A stretch of 36,568 nt of DNA, taken from positions 1 to 36,568 of the forward strand of contig JAFGJF010000032.1 of the NCBI GenBank assembly GCA_016929205.1. Reading direction: 5' to 3'. The notes beneath the pieces are model-generated. The model saw only the letters and a list, made by a program, of their open reading frames with translations, searched no databases and had not been told where the DNA came from. A program made the position numbers and the translations under genes. The stretch comes from Anaerolineae bacterium (GTDB lineage: Bacteria; Chloroflexota; Anaerolineae; JAFGEY01). Below are positions 15,816 to 22,736 of this stretch, in pieces (position 1 is the first letter of the stretch; the number at the start of each line of letters is the position of its first letter).

Positions 15816-17420
15816 TCACCTTATGACCAAAGGCAAGTAGAGCGGAGGATAGTCCCCTATTATCACCACGCCCATATCGGTGTTTTGTCCCGCCGCTACG
15901 ATGGCTGTGACGCGGCGTAATTCCTCACTCCTGTAGTCGTTAAGGAGAACAGTGTAGTTACCCGCCGACAACCCGCAGGCCACAAAGCTGCCGTCGTCGT
16001 CGGTCCAGCCACTGTCATCCCAGTAGCTATTGTAGTAATCGCCATAGAAGGCCGGCACAACCTGCCCGCTCGCTTCAAGAATGTAAACATATGGCCGGGC
16101 CGCTGTGCCGTCCCAATAGGTCGCTTTGCCTGAAATACAGCCCCCCAAATCCGTTCCGATGTCGCCGTTGACCGTTTGGAAAGCGCCGGCGGTAACGGTA
16201 ATGATGTTGGCGCTAGAGCGTAATACCTGTCCGTTATACCAGGTAGTGGCTGTGGGGAAGTAATTGAAGCTGATCTGGTAATTTGACGGCCATATATAGC
16301 ACAATTCATATCCACCGGCTGCATCAGTAGTAGCCGACCCGTAAGCCCGATCGTCTCCAGGCATATAGAGTCGCACCTCAGCGTATGCCAGCGGCTGCCC
16401 GTCACCAGTCACCGTGCCGGCGATGCAGGTGCGGGATATTTGCGCAGTGATGGTCGTGGTCAAGCCATTCGTCACGGTTACCAGGTCGGCCTCCTCAAAC
16501 CAGGTTTTATCCTGGTACCACTCCCACTCATCGCTCCATGCGTTTAATAGTATTCTGTATGTTCCACTCAGCACGTAGGTCAAAAATTGGCCGTTATTAT
16601 CTGTCCACAAATAATCAATATCATTGTAATCAAGGTCATAAATATCGACCTCAACATTCTCCAATGGCACACCGGTCCTGGCATCTGTCACCGTGCCGCT
16701 GATAACGCCTTTTCTACCCAGAGCCGGGCTAACATTGGTAACCACGCCGCCCACATTCACCTTATCGGCCTCGTAAAAGTAGGCCTTGTTGTTATACCAC
16801 TGCTGAATATACGCGTTTGAACTCCACCTGTTAAATACAAGCTTGGCCTGATTATAGGGCGCGGTAACGGTAATGTCGTAAAAGCCATTGCCATCGGTGG
16901 AGGTATAATCGAGAAAGACACGAGAGACGGCGTCATAAATCTCCACGAATATCCCACTCAGTGGCACACCGCTGCCGGCTTCCGTCACCTGACCGGTAAT
17001 GCTGCCGGTGGTGGCCAAAATGCTCACCCCAGCCGGCGGCGGCGGCAAAACGGTGCTCACATCTAGAACGCCCGGCAAAGAACGCAGCATAGCCAGCCGG
17101 CCCGGCGCAATCACCACGCGCACACCCGGCACCGCGCCCGGTACGCTGGCCTGGGGAACGGAGTCAAAATCAATCACCGTACCATTGGCTCTGAGCGCAG
17201 TCAAAATATCCAACAGCGGCGGTAACACTTCGGCCACCGGCCGGGCCGAGTCGAGGACAAGCCAGTAGCTTTCCCTCTCAACCGCCTGTGTTTCTATGCC
17301 TTTTTCTTTATCCGGCGTCTGCATCAGGGCCATACCGGTTAACAGGCTGGCCGTTAATAATATCCCCAGCAACAAAGCCAGGCCGACTGTAGTCTTGCGT
17401 AACGCTATTTTAAGCAACAT
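15816..17420 (-). CDS. Secreted surface protein with Cna-B/carboxypeptidase-regulatory-like repeats
   Basis: This 534-residue protein has an N-terminal signal or anchor helix (TTVGLALLLGILLTASLLTG), a region of about 100 residues, and then at least four beta-sandwich repeats. Each repeat begins with a strand such as GSITGQVTEAGSGVPLSGI, GVISGTVTDARTGVPLENV or CIAGTVTGDGQPLAYAEV, and each contains a TDxxGxY turn. These are carboxypeptidase-regulatory/Cna-B-type folds used as stalks in exported proteins. It ends in PPLYLPLVIR, like the neighbouring surface remnant. AGGAG precedes ATG 17420. The 216 bases upstream to the TPR gene hold no other recognisable feature. Function is probably adhesion or cell-surface structure; no catalytic domain is visible. 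Confidence 0.85.
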   Translation of the reverse strand: MLLKIALRKTTVGLALLLGILLTASLLTGMALMQTPDKEKGIETQAVERESYWLVLDSARPVAEVLPPLLDILTALRANGTVIDFDSVPQASVPGAVPGVRVVIAPGRLAMLRSLPGVLDVSTVLPPPPAGVSILATTGSITGQVTEAGSGVPLSGIFVEIYDAVSRVFLDYTSTDGNGFYDITVTAPYNQAKLVFNRWSSNAYIQQWYNNKAYFYEADKVNVGGVVTNVSPALGRKGVISGTVTDARTGVPLENVEVDIYDLDYNDIDYLWTDNNGQFLTYVLSGTYRILLNAWSDEWEWYQDKTWFEEADLVTVTNGLTTTITAQISRTCIAGTVTGDGQPLAYAEVRLYMPGDDRAYGSATTDAAGGYELCYIWPSNYQISFNYFPTATTWYNGQVLRSSANIITVTAGAFQTVNGDIGTDLGGCISGKATYWDGTAARPYVYILEASGQVVPAFYGDYYNSYWDDSGWTDDDGSFVACGLSAGNYTVLLNDYRSEELRRVTAIVAAGQNTDMGVVIIGDYPPLYLPLVIR

Positions 17421-17636
17421 TATTTATATCTCCTCATCTTGAACGAACACCAATTTTAATCCGCACGAAAGGTTTTGTGTCTCGTACATAAAGCTTGTTA
17501 CTCGATATGTTGCGTGGTGACCTGGAAACGGCGCCTCTTCCTGCTGATTCGTTGGTCACTCGTCTGCTGCAGCGGGTAATTGCCATCTTGAAAGACAATC
17601 AAAGCCGAGATGCAAACCCTGAGCCAGTGAACACCA

Positions 17637-19613
17637 TTACGACCGCCACATCTGGAACGACTCAAAGCGAATTGCCGTGCCTTCGGGATAAGCGTCATGG
17701 TAGACCGTGTGGTCGATGTTGCCGATGGCGTGCAACCCAACCTGGATCGGATCATCCACGGGAAACGCCACATACCCGACCGTATACCACTGCTCGCCAT
17801 CCGCACTGCAAAAGGCGCTGATCCGATTGCCAATTCGTTCCAGCCGCAAAAAGATGCGTTCGGAGCCTTCGCGCAACCACCCCCGACCGATGGCGACGTC
17901 CTCGTTGTCCAGGCAACCCAAAAATGCGATCTCGTGCTCGCCAAACGCGCCGCGATCGAGGCGGAGATAGTTCTTTTCATCTTGCCACAGCAACAGGCCG
18001 GCGATGGCCGGGCTGTCGTCCATCGCCGGAACGCAGACCGTTTGCAGGCAAAAGTCTCCCGATATCTGCCGCAGCATCCGCGGTGCGCTCCAGTTGATAT
18101 GCCACATATCGCGTCCGTTTGCGGCACAGATTTCCAGGCCGCCGCTTGCTGTATGTGAACAATCACCATATGGGTCCACCCAGATCCAATCGGGTGATTG
18201 TAGAGGCAGATCGTGTATCTGCCCACTGAGGTCCATCTCCACCTCGGCCAATTCCAAGCGCCATCCCACAAACCGAGCGTAGCGTGAGGCCAAAATCTGG
18301 GCGTGTTGCTCCCGTAACTGGTTGCATAGGACGTCAAAGTCTGCCCGTGTCTCGCTGGCTTGCTCCAGCAGGCTCAACACTTCAAAAAGCGACAAATGAG
18401 GGGCTGTGAAAACACCGTCATCTGCCAATACGGCTGATGTCTGGAGCTGCTCTCGCGCCCGCTGTCGACCACCGAGCGCCAGATAAGCTCGAGCCAAGTA
18501 CCGAGACCAGCGTCCCGCGAGACTCCAGGCATACCTCTCCGATGCCAACCTAATTGCCTCCTGCAAAGCATGGCTCGCCTCCTCAAAGCGACCCCGGCAC
18601 AGAAAGAGCCGACCAGCCAGCCCGCGTACCAACATTCGGTTAGCAGGGATCCCTGATGTCTCTGCTATCTCGATCACTTGGTGCACACATCTCTCTTCCT
18701 CAGGCAATGCGCCCAGCGCAAGATAGACCGTAGACAGACGAGCCATAAGCATAGCCACAAGCCTGCCATCCCCAATTCGTTCGAACAACGCTATGGACTG
18801 CTCGTACTCAGATATGGCCTGGCCCAATTCGCCCTGCGCATGTAGCAGACTCCCCGTTTGCTCCCGCACCTCACCCAGCGCACGCAGGTCGTGGTGTCGA
18901 CGAGCTTGATCTTCATAGATCGAAAGCCACCTCGCTGTCTCTCCGACATTCTTGTCTGGTATGAGCGCTAGGTGGCTAACATTGGTGTAAATGGGTCTCA
19001 GCTCTTCAACGTAAGGCAAGTCTTGAACCAACTGTGCCGATCGCAGCATGTACTTGTGAGCCATTCCCTGATCATCCATTACATAGTGAGCAACAGCCAG
19101 ATTGTGGTTCATCAATGCCGCTTCGATTGACCCCGTATCCTCCCCCAAGAGCATCAAACCCTTTTCCGCCAGCCTCAATATCTCATCATATTGTCCCTGC
19201 CAAAACAGGACCTCGCCCAACCACCAATAGATCCTGACCAGTTCTCTGGACGCCAACCCCACCGCCTGGCCCAGGGCAATGGCCTCTCTGAGCGACTTGT
19301 CCGCATCAGCAATCTTGCCACTGCAAAAGTATGCTTTGCCCAACCCACTCAGCGCTGTCAACCGTGCATCCGGTACAAATTCATCCATCAAGGTCAGCGC
19401 ACGTCGGTAATAGTCGATCGCTTCCTCATTTGCATAAGCCAGGCGCGTTTGCTCGCCAGCACGCAGCAGATACACGACCGCCTTTTCTGGTTCCCCGGCT
19501 CGCTCCCAGTGATAGGCCAGCAGCCCGGCCTGCTCATCGGCCTGCTCCAGGAACAATCGCTCCAGCGCTTCCGCCACCTGGCGGTGGTAGACAAGCCGCT
19601 CTCGCTTGAGCAA
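17637..19613 (-). CDS. C-terminal half of an adenylate cyclase/AAA/TPR regulator, with concanavalin-like tail (gene broken)
   Basis: This 658-residue frame holds the end of an AAA/STAND domain, about 9-10 TPR-like helical repeats (residues about 25-440) and a C-terminal beta-sandwich of about 190 residues resembling DUF1349/concanavalin-like modules (SGDFCLQTVCVP, LLLWQDEKNYLRLDRG). Its frame stays sensible upstream of the first Met (RLEYIFEHELTREAAYNG), the usual sequence just before the TPRs in class III cyclase-AAA-TPR proteins. The cyclase and Walker A that should precede it lie in a different frame in the next gene. Several hundred residues of AAA domain between them are absent. It is probably one gene split by an internal deletion, so independent function is uncertain. 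Confidence 0.75.
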   Translation of the reverse strand: MLKRERLVYHRQVAEALERLFLEQADEQAGLLAYHWERAGEPEKAVVYLLRAGEQTRLAYANEEAIDYYRRALTLMDEFVPDARLTALSGLGKAYFCSGKIADADKSLREAIALGQAVGLASRELVRIYWWLGEVLFWQGQYDEILRLAEKGLMLLGEDTGSIEAALMNHNLAVAHYVMDDQGMAHKYMLRSAQLVQDLPYVEELRPIYTNVSHLALIPDKNVGETARWLSIYEDQARRHHDLRALGEVREQTGSLLHAQGELGQAISEYEQSIALFERIGDGRLVAMLMARLSTVYLALGALPEEERCVHQVIEIAETSGIPANRMLVRGLAGRLFLCRGRFEEASHALQEAIRLASERYAWSLAGRWSRYLARAYLALGGRQRAREQLQTSAVLADDGVFTAPHLSLFEVLSLLEQASETRADFDVLCNQLREQHAQILASRYARFVGWRLELAEVEMDLSGQIHDLPLQSPDWIWVDPYGDCSHTASGGLEICAANGRDMWHINWSAPRMLRQISGDFCLQTVCVPAMDDSPAIAGLLLWQDEKNYLRLDRGAFGEHEIAFLGCLDNEDVAIGRGWLREGSERIFLRLERIGNRISAFCSADGEQWYTVGYVAFPVDDPIQVGLHAIGNIDHTVYHDAYPEGTAIRFESFQMWRS

Positions 19614-19647
19614 CCCGTTATAGGCCGCTTCGCGGGTCAGCTCATGT

Positions 19648-20667
19648 TCAAAGATATACTCCAGTCGCCCCTACCTCTTTGCGAAGTTCGGCGACGAGGC
19701 GAGATTTGCCAATGCCGGCCTCACCGACGAGGGTGGCGATGCCGCCCACACCGGACTGCAACCGTTCGACCGCTTGCTGCAAAGCCTGGAATTCAGCATC
19801 CCGGCCTACCAGTGGCGAGGACAGCCCTTCTATACCCCGTCCTTTGCCCTCGATGGTCCTGGCTGCTATGGGTCGGTACACCGTCACCGGCTGGCTGATC
19901 CCTTTGACCGAGATGTCGCCCAAGGCCTGCCACTCGAACAGTGGCCTGGTCAGATCATACGTGCTGGCAGTAACCAGCACCGTGCCCGGCTGCGCTGCCG
20001 ACTCCATCCGCGCGGCGAGGGCGATCGCCCGCCCCATTGCCGTGTCCTCACTGTGTCGGCGATCGTCTCCTACGTGGGCGGCGATCACCTCGCCGGTGTT
20101 CACCCCTACCCGCAGCAGCAATTCGATGCCACGATCGTCTTTTAGCTCGACCGCATAGCTTTTGACCGTCTCCTGCATCGCCAGTGCCGCGCGCACAGCG
20201 CGTTCCGGATCGTCCTCGTGCGCGGCTTTGGCGCCGAAAAAGGCCACCAGCCCATCGCCCCGGTACTGGTCGATCTCGCCGCCGTAACGATAGATCGCCT
20301 CGCCCAGTAGGTGAAAGACGCGGTTCATGATTTCGACCCATGTTTCGGTGTCGACCTGTTCGGCCAATTCGGTGGAACCCTTGACGTCAGCGAGGATGAC
20401 CGTGGCCCGGCGCCGTTCGCCCTGGAGTAACACTCGTTCAGGACGCGCCGGCTCGATGCGCTGCGTGCCAGCGGCAGAGCCCGCTGGGGTCGGTTCGACC
20501 GCTGGCCCGGGTTCCCCGTTCAGCCGCGCGCCGCACCGCCCGCAGAAACCGAAATCAGCCGGATTCTCAAAGCCACAATCAGGGCATCGCCGTGGCAGAC
20601 GCGTGCCGCACGCCCCACAGAATTTCATTTCAGGTGGATTGTCATAGTCACAATTGGGGCATCGCAT
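19648..20667 (-). CDS. Class III adenylate/guanylate cyclase with double zinc ribbon, truncated in its AAA domain
   Basis: This 339-residue frame starts with two zinc ribbons (CPNCDYDNPPEMKFCGACG and CPDCGFENPADFGFCGRCG). A class III cyclase domain follows (about 85-265) with ILADVKGSTELAEQ (metal Asp), YRGDGLVAFFGAKAAHEDD (second metal Asp) and GVNTGEVIAA. An AAA domain then begins with LVGRDAEFQALQ and Walker A VGEAGIGKSR. After SRLVAELRKEVGATGVYL the frame stops at 19648. The rest of the AAA domain is missing, and the C-terminal TPR part continues in another frame. The cyclase itself appears complete and could still make cAMP or cGMP. ATG 20667 follows AAGAAAGG. A TATACT lies about 105 bases upstream without a good -35. 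Confidence 0.8.
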   Translation of the reverse strand: MRCPNCDYDNPPEMKFCGACGTRLPRRCPDCGFENPADFGFCGRCGARLNGEPGPAVEPTPAGSAAGTQRIEPARPERVLLQGERRRATVILADVKGSTELAEQVDTETWVEIMNRVFHLLGEAIYRYGGEIDQYRGDGLVAFFGAKAAHEDDPERAVRAALAMQETVKSYAVELKDDRGIELLLRVGVNTGEVIAAHVGDDRRHSEDTAMGRAIALAARMESAAQPGTVLVTASTYDLTRPLFEWQALGDISVKGISQPVTVYRPIAARTIEGKGRGIEGLSSPLVGRDAEFQALQQAVERLQSGVGGIATLVGEAGIGKSRLVAELRKEVGATGVYL

Positions 20668-20867
20668 CGTAGACCTTTCTTGTCATCTCGGATTCTCACA
20701 ACCGGACTGCCCACCCCCGACCACCAATCTGTCTATCCGTTCGCCCATTGGCCTCTCCCTGTTCTAGCTCAAGTATACCACACAGGGGAGGCACACGATA
20801 CGACTTGCGTCGCTCTGGCGCAAAAGCGGATCCAGCGTGAAAAAACGCCTCATCCCTGGGTTTCTGT

Positions 20868-20896
20868 TTGTCCTCTATGATGCTATGTGGTATACT
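20868..20896 (+). promoter_or_regulatory. Promoter of the MNT/HepT module
   Basis: TTGTCC (20868-20873) and TATACT (20891-20896) are 17 bases apart. The -10 is preceded by TGTGG, as in the promoter at 8946-8974. It ends about 57 bases before the MNT start. Confidence 0.6.
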
Positions 20897-20953
20897 GCTA
20901 GTGTCTATGTTCAGCACTCTCTGTACGGTAACAGTGCATTCTGGAGCTTGGAT

Positions 20954-21223
20954 ATGGCCATTCAGGAAAACCAACTCGATCAAGCCGTTGCGTTGGCGAG
21001 ATCCTACGGCGCAACGCGGCTGATCCTTTTTGGCAGCGCCGCTACCGAGCCAGAACAAGCCCACGATCTCGATCTGGCCTGTGACGGCGTCTCGGGATGG
21101 AAACTTTATGAATTGGGCGCGCGGCTTGAGGAAGAACTGCGAATGCCATTGGACCTTGTTCCCCTGAGCCCTCCGACTCGTTTCACCCGTCTCATCGAAC
21201 AGCGAGGCAAAGTGCTGCTATGA
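20954..21223 (+). CDS. MNT-type minimal nucleotidyltransferase, antitoxin of an MNT/HepT pair
   Basis: This 89-residue protein carries the nucleotidyltransferase signature: LILFGSAATEPEQ followed by HDLDLA, with the Gly-Ser pair and the Asp-x-Asp metal ligands. Such MNT proteins neutralise HepT RNase toxins by adding AMP to a tyrosine near the HepT active site. ATG 20954 is chosen because GGAG lies seven bases upstream and the fold begins there. A longer in-frame start at 20837 would include the promoter. Its stop overlaps the ATG of the HepT gene (ATGA), the usual arrangement. The antitoxin looks intact, but its toxin is truncated. Confidence 0.85.
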   Translation: MAIQENQLDQAVALARSYGATRLILFGSAATEPEQAHDLDLACDGVSGWKLYELGARLEEELRMPLDLVPLSPPTRFTRLIEQRGKVLL

Positions 21224-21630
21224 AGCCCACTGAGCTTGGTGAAGAAATCACTATCGAGCTGGACGCGTTGGAGACGACAGTAAGCGAGCTGATAGCGCTG
21301 CAGCACGATGTCGCTCACAGAGAGCCAACGATCCGAGAGAGCACCGCTGCTGCCGCCTTTCTGGCCCAGTTCTACAACGGCATTGAGAACATCCTCAAAC
21401 GCACCAGTCACTACCACAACGTTCCTCTACCAACTGGCGAAACCTGGCATGTGGATCTGTTTCAGCGTTTCTGCACGCCCTCTCACCCGGATCTTCCCTC
21501 GTTGTTCGACGAAACCTTTCGACTCCGAAATCGCCTACGCCTCTCAACTCAAACAACCAGTTTAGATTCTTGCCGTGCTGTGCATCCAAACGCCCTGTTT
21601 TTACAAACTTTCGGTGGATGCTGGCAATGA
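21220..21630 (+). pseudogene. HepT-like toxin gene, 3' end lost
   Basis: The first ~100 residues match a HepT-like HEPN protein: ELDALETTVSELIALQHD, AAAFLAQFYNGIENILKR, GETWHVDLFQRF and LPSLFDETF. After FDETF (about position 21518) the protein sequence changes into a Ser/Thr/Arg-rich stretch that is the antisense of a different gene. The missing part normally contains the helix with the catalytic R-x4-H motif, so the RNase centre is gone. The nominal frame runs on to 21630 by chance. The gene converges with the truncated HEPN gene on the other strand, and both end at the same breakpoint. Confidence 0.75.
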
Positions 21631-21820
21631 CGCCACTGTGCTTGCTAAAGGTCAGCTCTTCGCTCAAGAGTAAAGCCGTTGCTGCGTAAAACGCCGCATA
21701 GTAAGCGCGTGAGGCCACAAAGTCATAGTATGCGCTTGATACCAGCTCGCGAGCCGCTGCTAACGACAGTTGTGCTCTCGCCCAGTTGGCGTCTATCTCG
21801 TCGGCATACTTGAAGGTCAC
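21395..21820 (-). pseudogene. HEPN-domain protein gene, 3' end lost
   Basis: Residues 1 to about 100 are a HEPN-domain protein (PF05168-like): YADEIDANWARAQLSLAAAR, SRAYYAAFYAATALLLSEEL, SKHSGVIASIHRKFVKTG and NLNWLFELRGVGDFG. After GDFG the sequence becomes Arg-rich nonsense that is the antisense of the HepT gene, so the last ~25 residues are missing. Its ATG overlaps the stop of the preceding nucleotidyltransferase remnant (ATGA at 21817-21820), the normal layout of a MNT/HEPN toxin pair. The true coding part spans about 21520-21820. Confidence 0.75.
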
Positions 21821-22159
21821 ACCACAAACCGCCCTTCCCGTCGTGCATTACGATACAGTTGGATATCACCTCGGTTAAATCGTTCCACCGCAGCGGGCTT
21901 GGCTGAAATGAGCTGTTCCGATTCTAGCTGTACGTACGTCATACAGCAGATCGACGATCTGTCGCAATTCCTGAAAAAAGTCGAATGGCTGGCCCAAAAG
22001 CACGAGCAGATCGATGTCACTTGATGGCTCGGCTTGCTCGCGAGCAACCGAACCGTAGAGAACAAGCCCCTGGAATCGATCCCCATAATAGCCTTCAAGA
22101 ATCCGCTTGCACTTTTGGGTTACATTCAAGACATCGTGCTCGACGCTGACGGCTTCCAT
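21817..22159 (-). pseudogene. MNT-type nucleotidyltransferase gene with frameshift
   Basis: The 5' frame gives a normal start (ATG 22159 after AGGAAAGG), VLYGSVAREQAEPSSDIDLL with the Gly-Ser and Asp-x-Asp motifs, then FDFFQELRQIVDLLYDV. The natural continuation QLESEQLISAKPAAVERF lies in another frame and ends at 21817, overlapping the HEPN start. Between them, GACGTACGTACAG appears in place of GACGTACAG, a four-base tandem duplication of CGTA (about 21931-21939). Without it the frame would encode about 112 residues. The antitoxin/nucleotidyltransferase is therefore disrupted unless the frame is corrected. Confidence 0.75.
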
Positions 22160-22232
22160 GATCCTTTCCTCTCACGTCGTCTCGGTTTCAGAACGCGTAT
22201 TTCTATTCCATTATATGGCTAACGAAGAGAAT

Positions 22233-22352
22233 CGTCACCACATACCCTGGTAGCAAAAGCTCTTCATCCTCATCGAGTGTGTCAAACCACTTGGCTGCAG
22301 GTGGATATTGGCGGAGCAAATCGATCATCACATCGCTATCCAGTAGGATCAT
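22233..22352 (-). pseudogene. 5' remnant of a PIN-domain (VapC-like) toxin gene
   Basis: From ATG 22352 the minus strand reads MILLDSDVMIDLLRQYPPAA and soon ELLLPGYVV, the first ~38 residues of a PIN RNase with its first catalytic Asp. After GYVV the sequence no longer matches the family and runs into the leader of the broken MNT gene, so about two thirds of the toxin is missing. The start overlaps the end of the upstream antitoxin frame, as is normal for these pairs. A TATAAT at 22215-22210 (minus) inside the junction could serve the MNT gene. Confidence 0.65.
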
Positions 22353-22611
22353 AGCTGACGTCTCCACGGTTTTGTGCTTGCTCTCTCAACTGCCGGACAT
22401 AGATTGCACCGTCTTGAATATCGACACGATCCTGCCACAAGCCAATGAGTCCTGATTGTCACAACTGGCGCACGGTCAAGCGAGGATGAGGCATCGTTTC
22501 TTGGGGCTGAGCCAGCAGAATCACTTCCACAACCTGGCCTTCTTTGTAGGGCAAATCTTTGATGGTGATTTGACCATCTCGAACAATTTTCTCAACTCGA
22601 ATTGCTTCCAT
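22336..22611 (-). pseudogene. Antitoxin gene of the PIN pair, with in-frame stop
   Basis: The frame from ATG 22611 encodes MEAIRVEKIVRDGQITIKD and goes on through LPYKEGQVVEVILLAQP to HPRLTVRQL. It then meets TGA (22461-22459) and continues sensibly with QSGLIGLWQDRVDI and VRQLREQAQNRG until TAG at 22338-22336, overlapping the PIN start. The RQL/QSGLIGLW wording on either side of the stop suggests that a Leu codon became TGA or that the stop interrupts one antitoxin of about 91 residues. Only a 50-residue N-terminal piece would be made. Confidence 0.65.
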
Positions 22612-22736
22612 CGTCGTTTTCCTTCGCCCAATCCTGACCTAAAGTTATGTACCTCCATTATACGAGCAACATATGGAATCGTCAATCGGGAAACTCTTGT
22701 CTGAGCATCCCATTGGAATAATGGGCTCGCTTCCGT

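Noticed and set aside
17498..18337. 279-residue minus-strand frame beside the TPR/concanavalin gene
   Set aside because: It overlaps the TPR-protein coding frame, is Trp/Arg-rich and matches no family.
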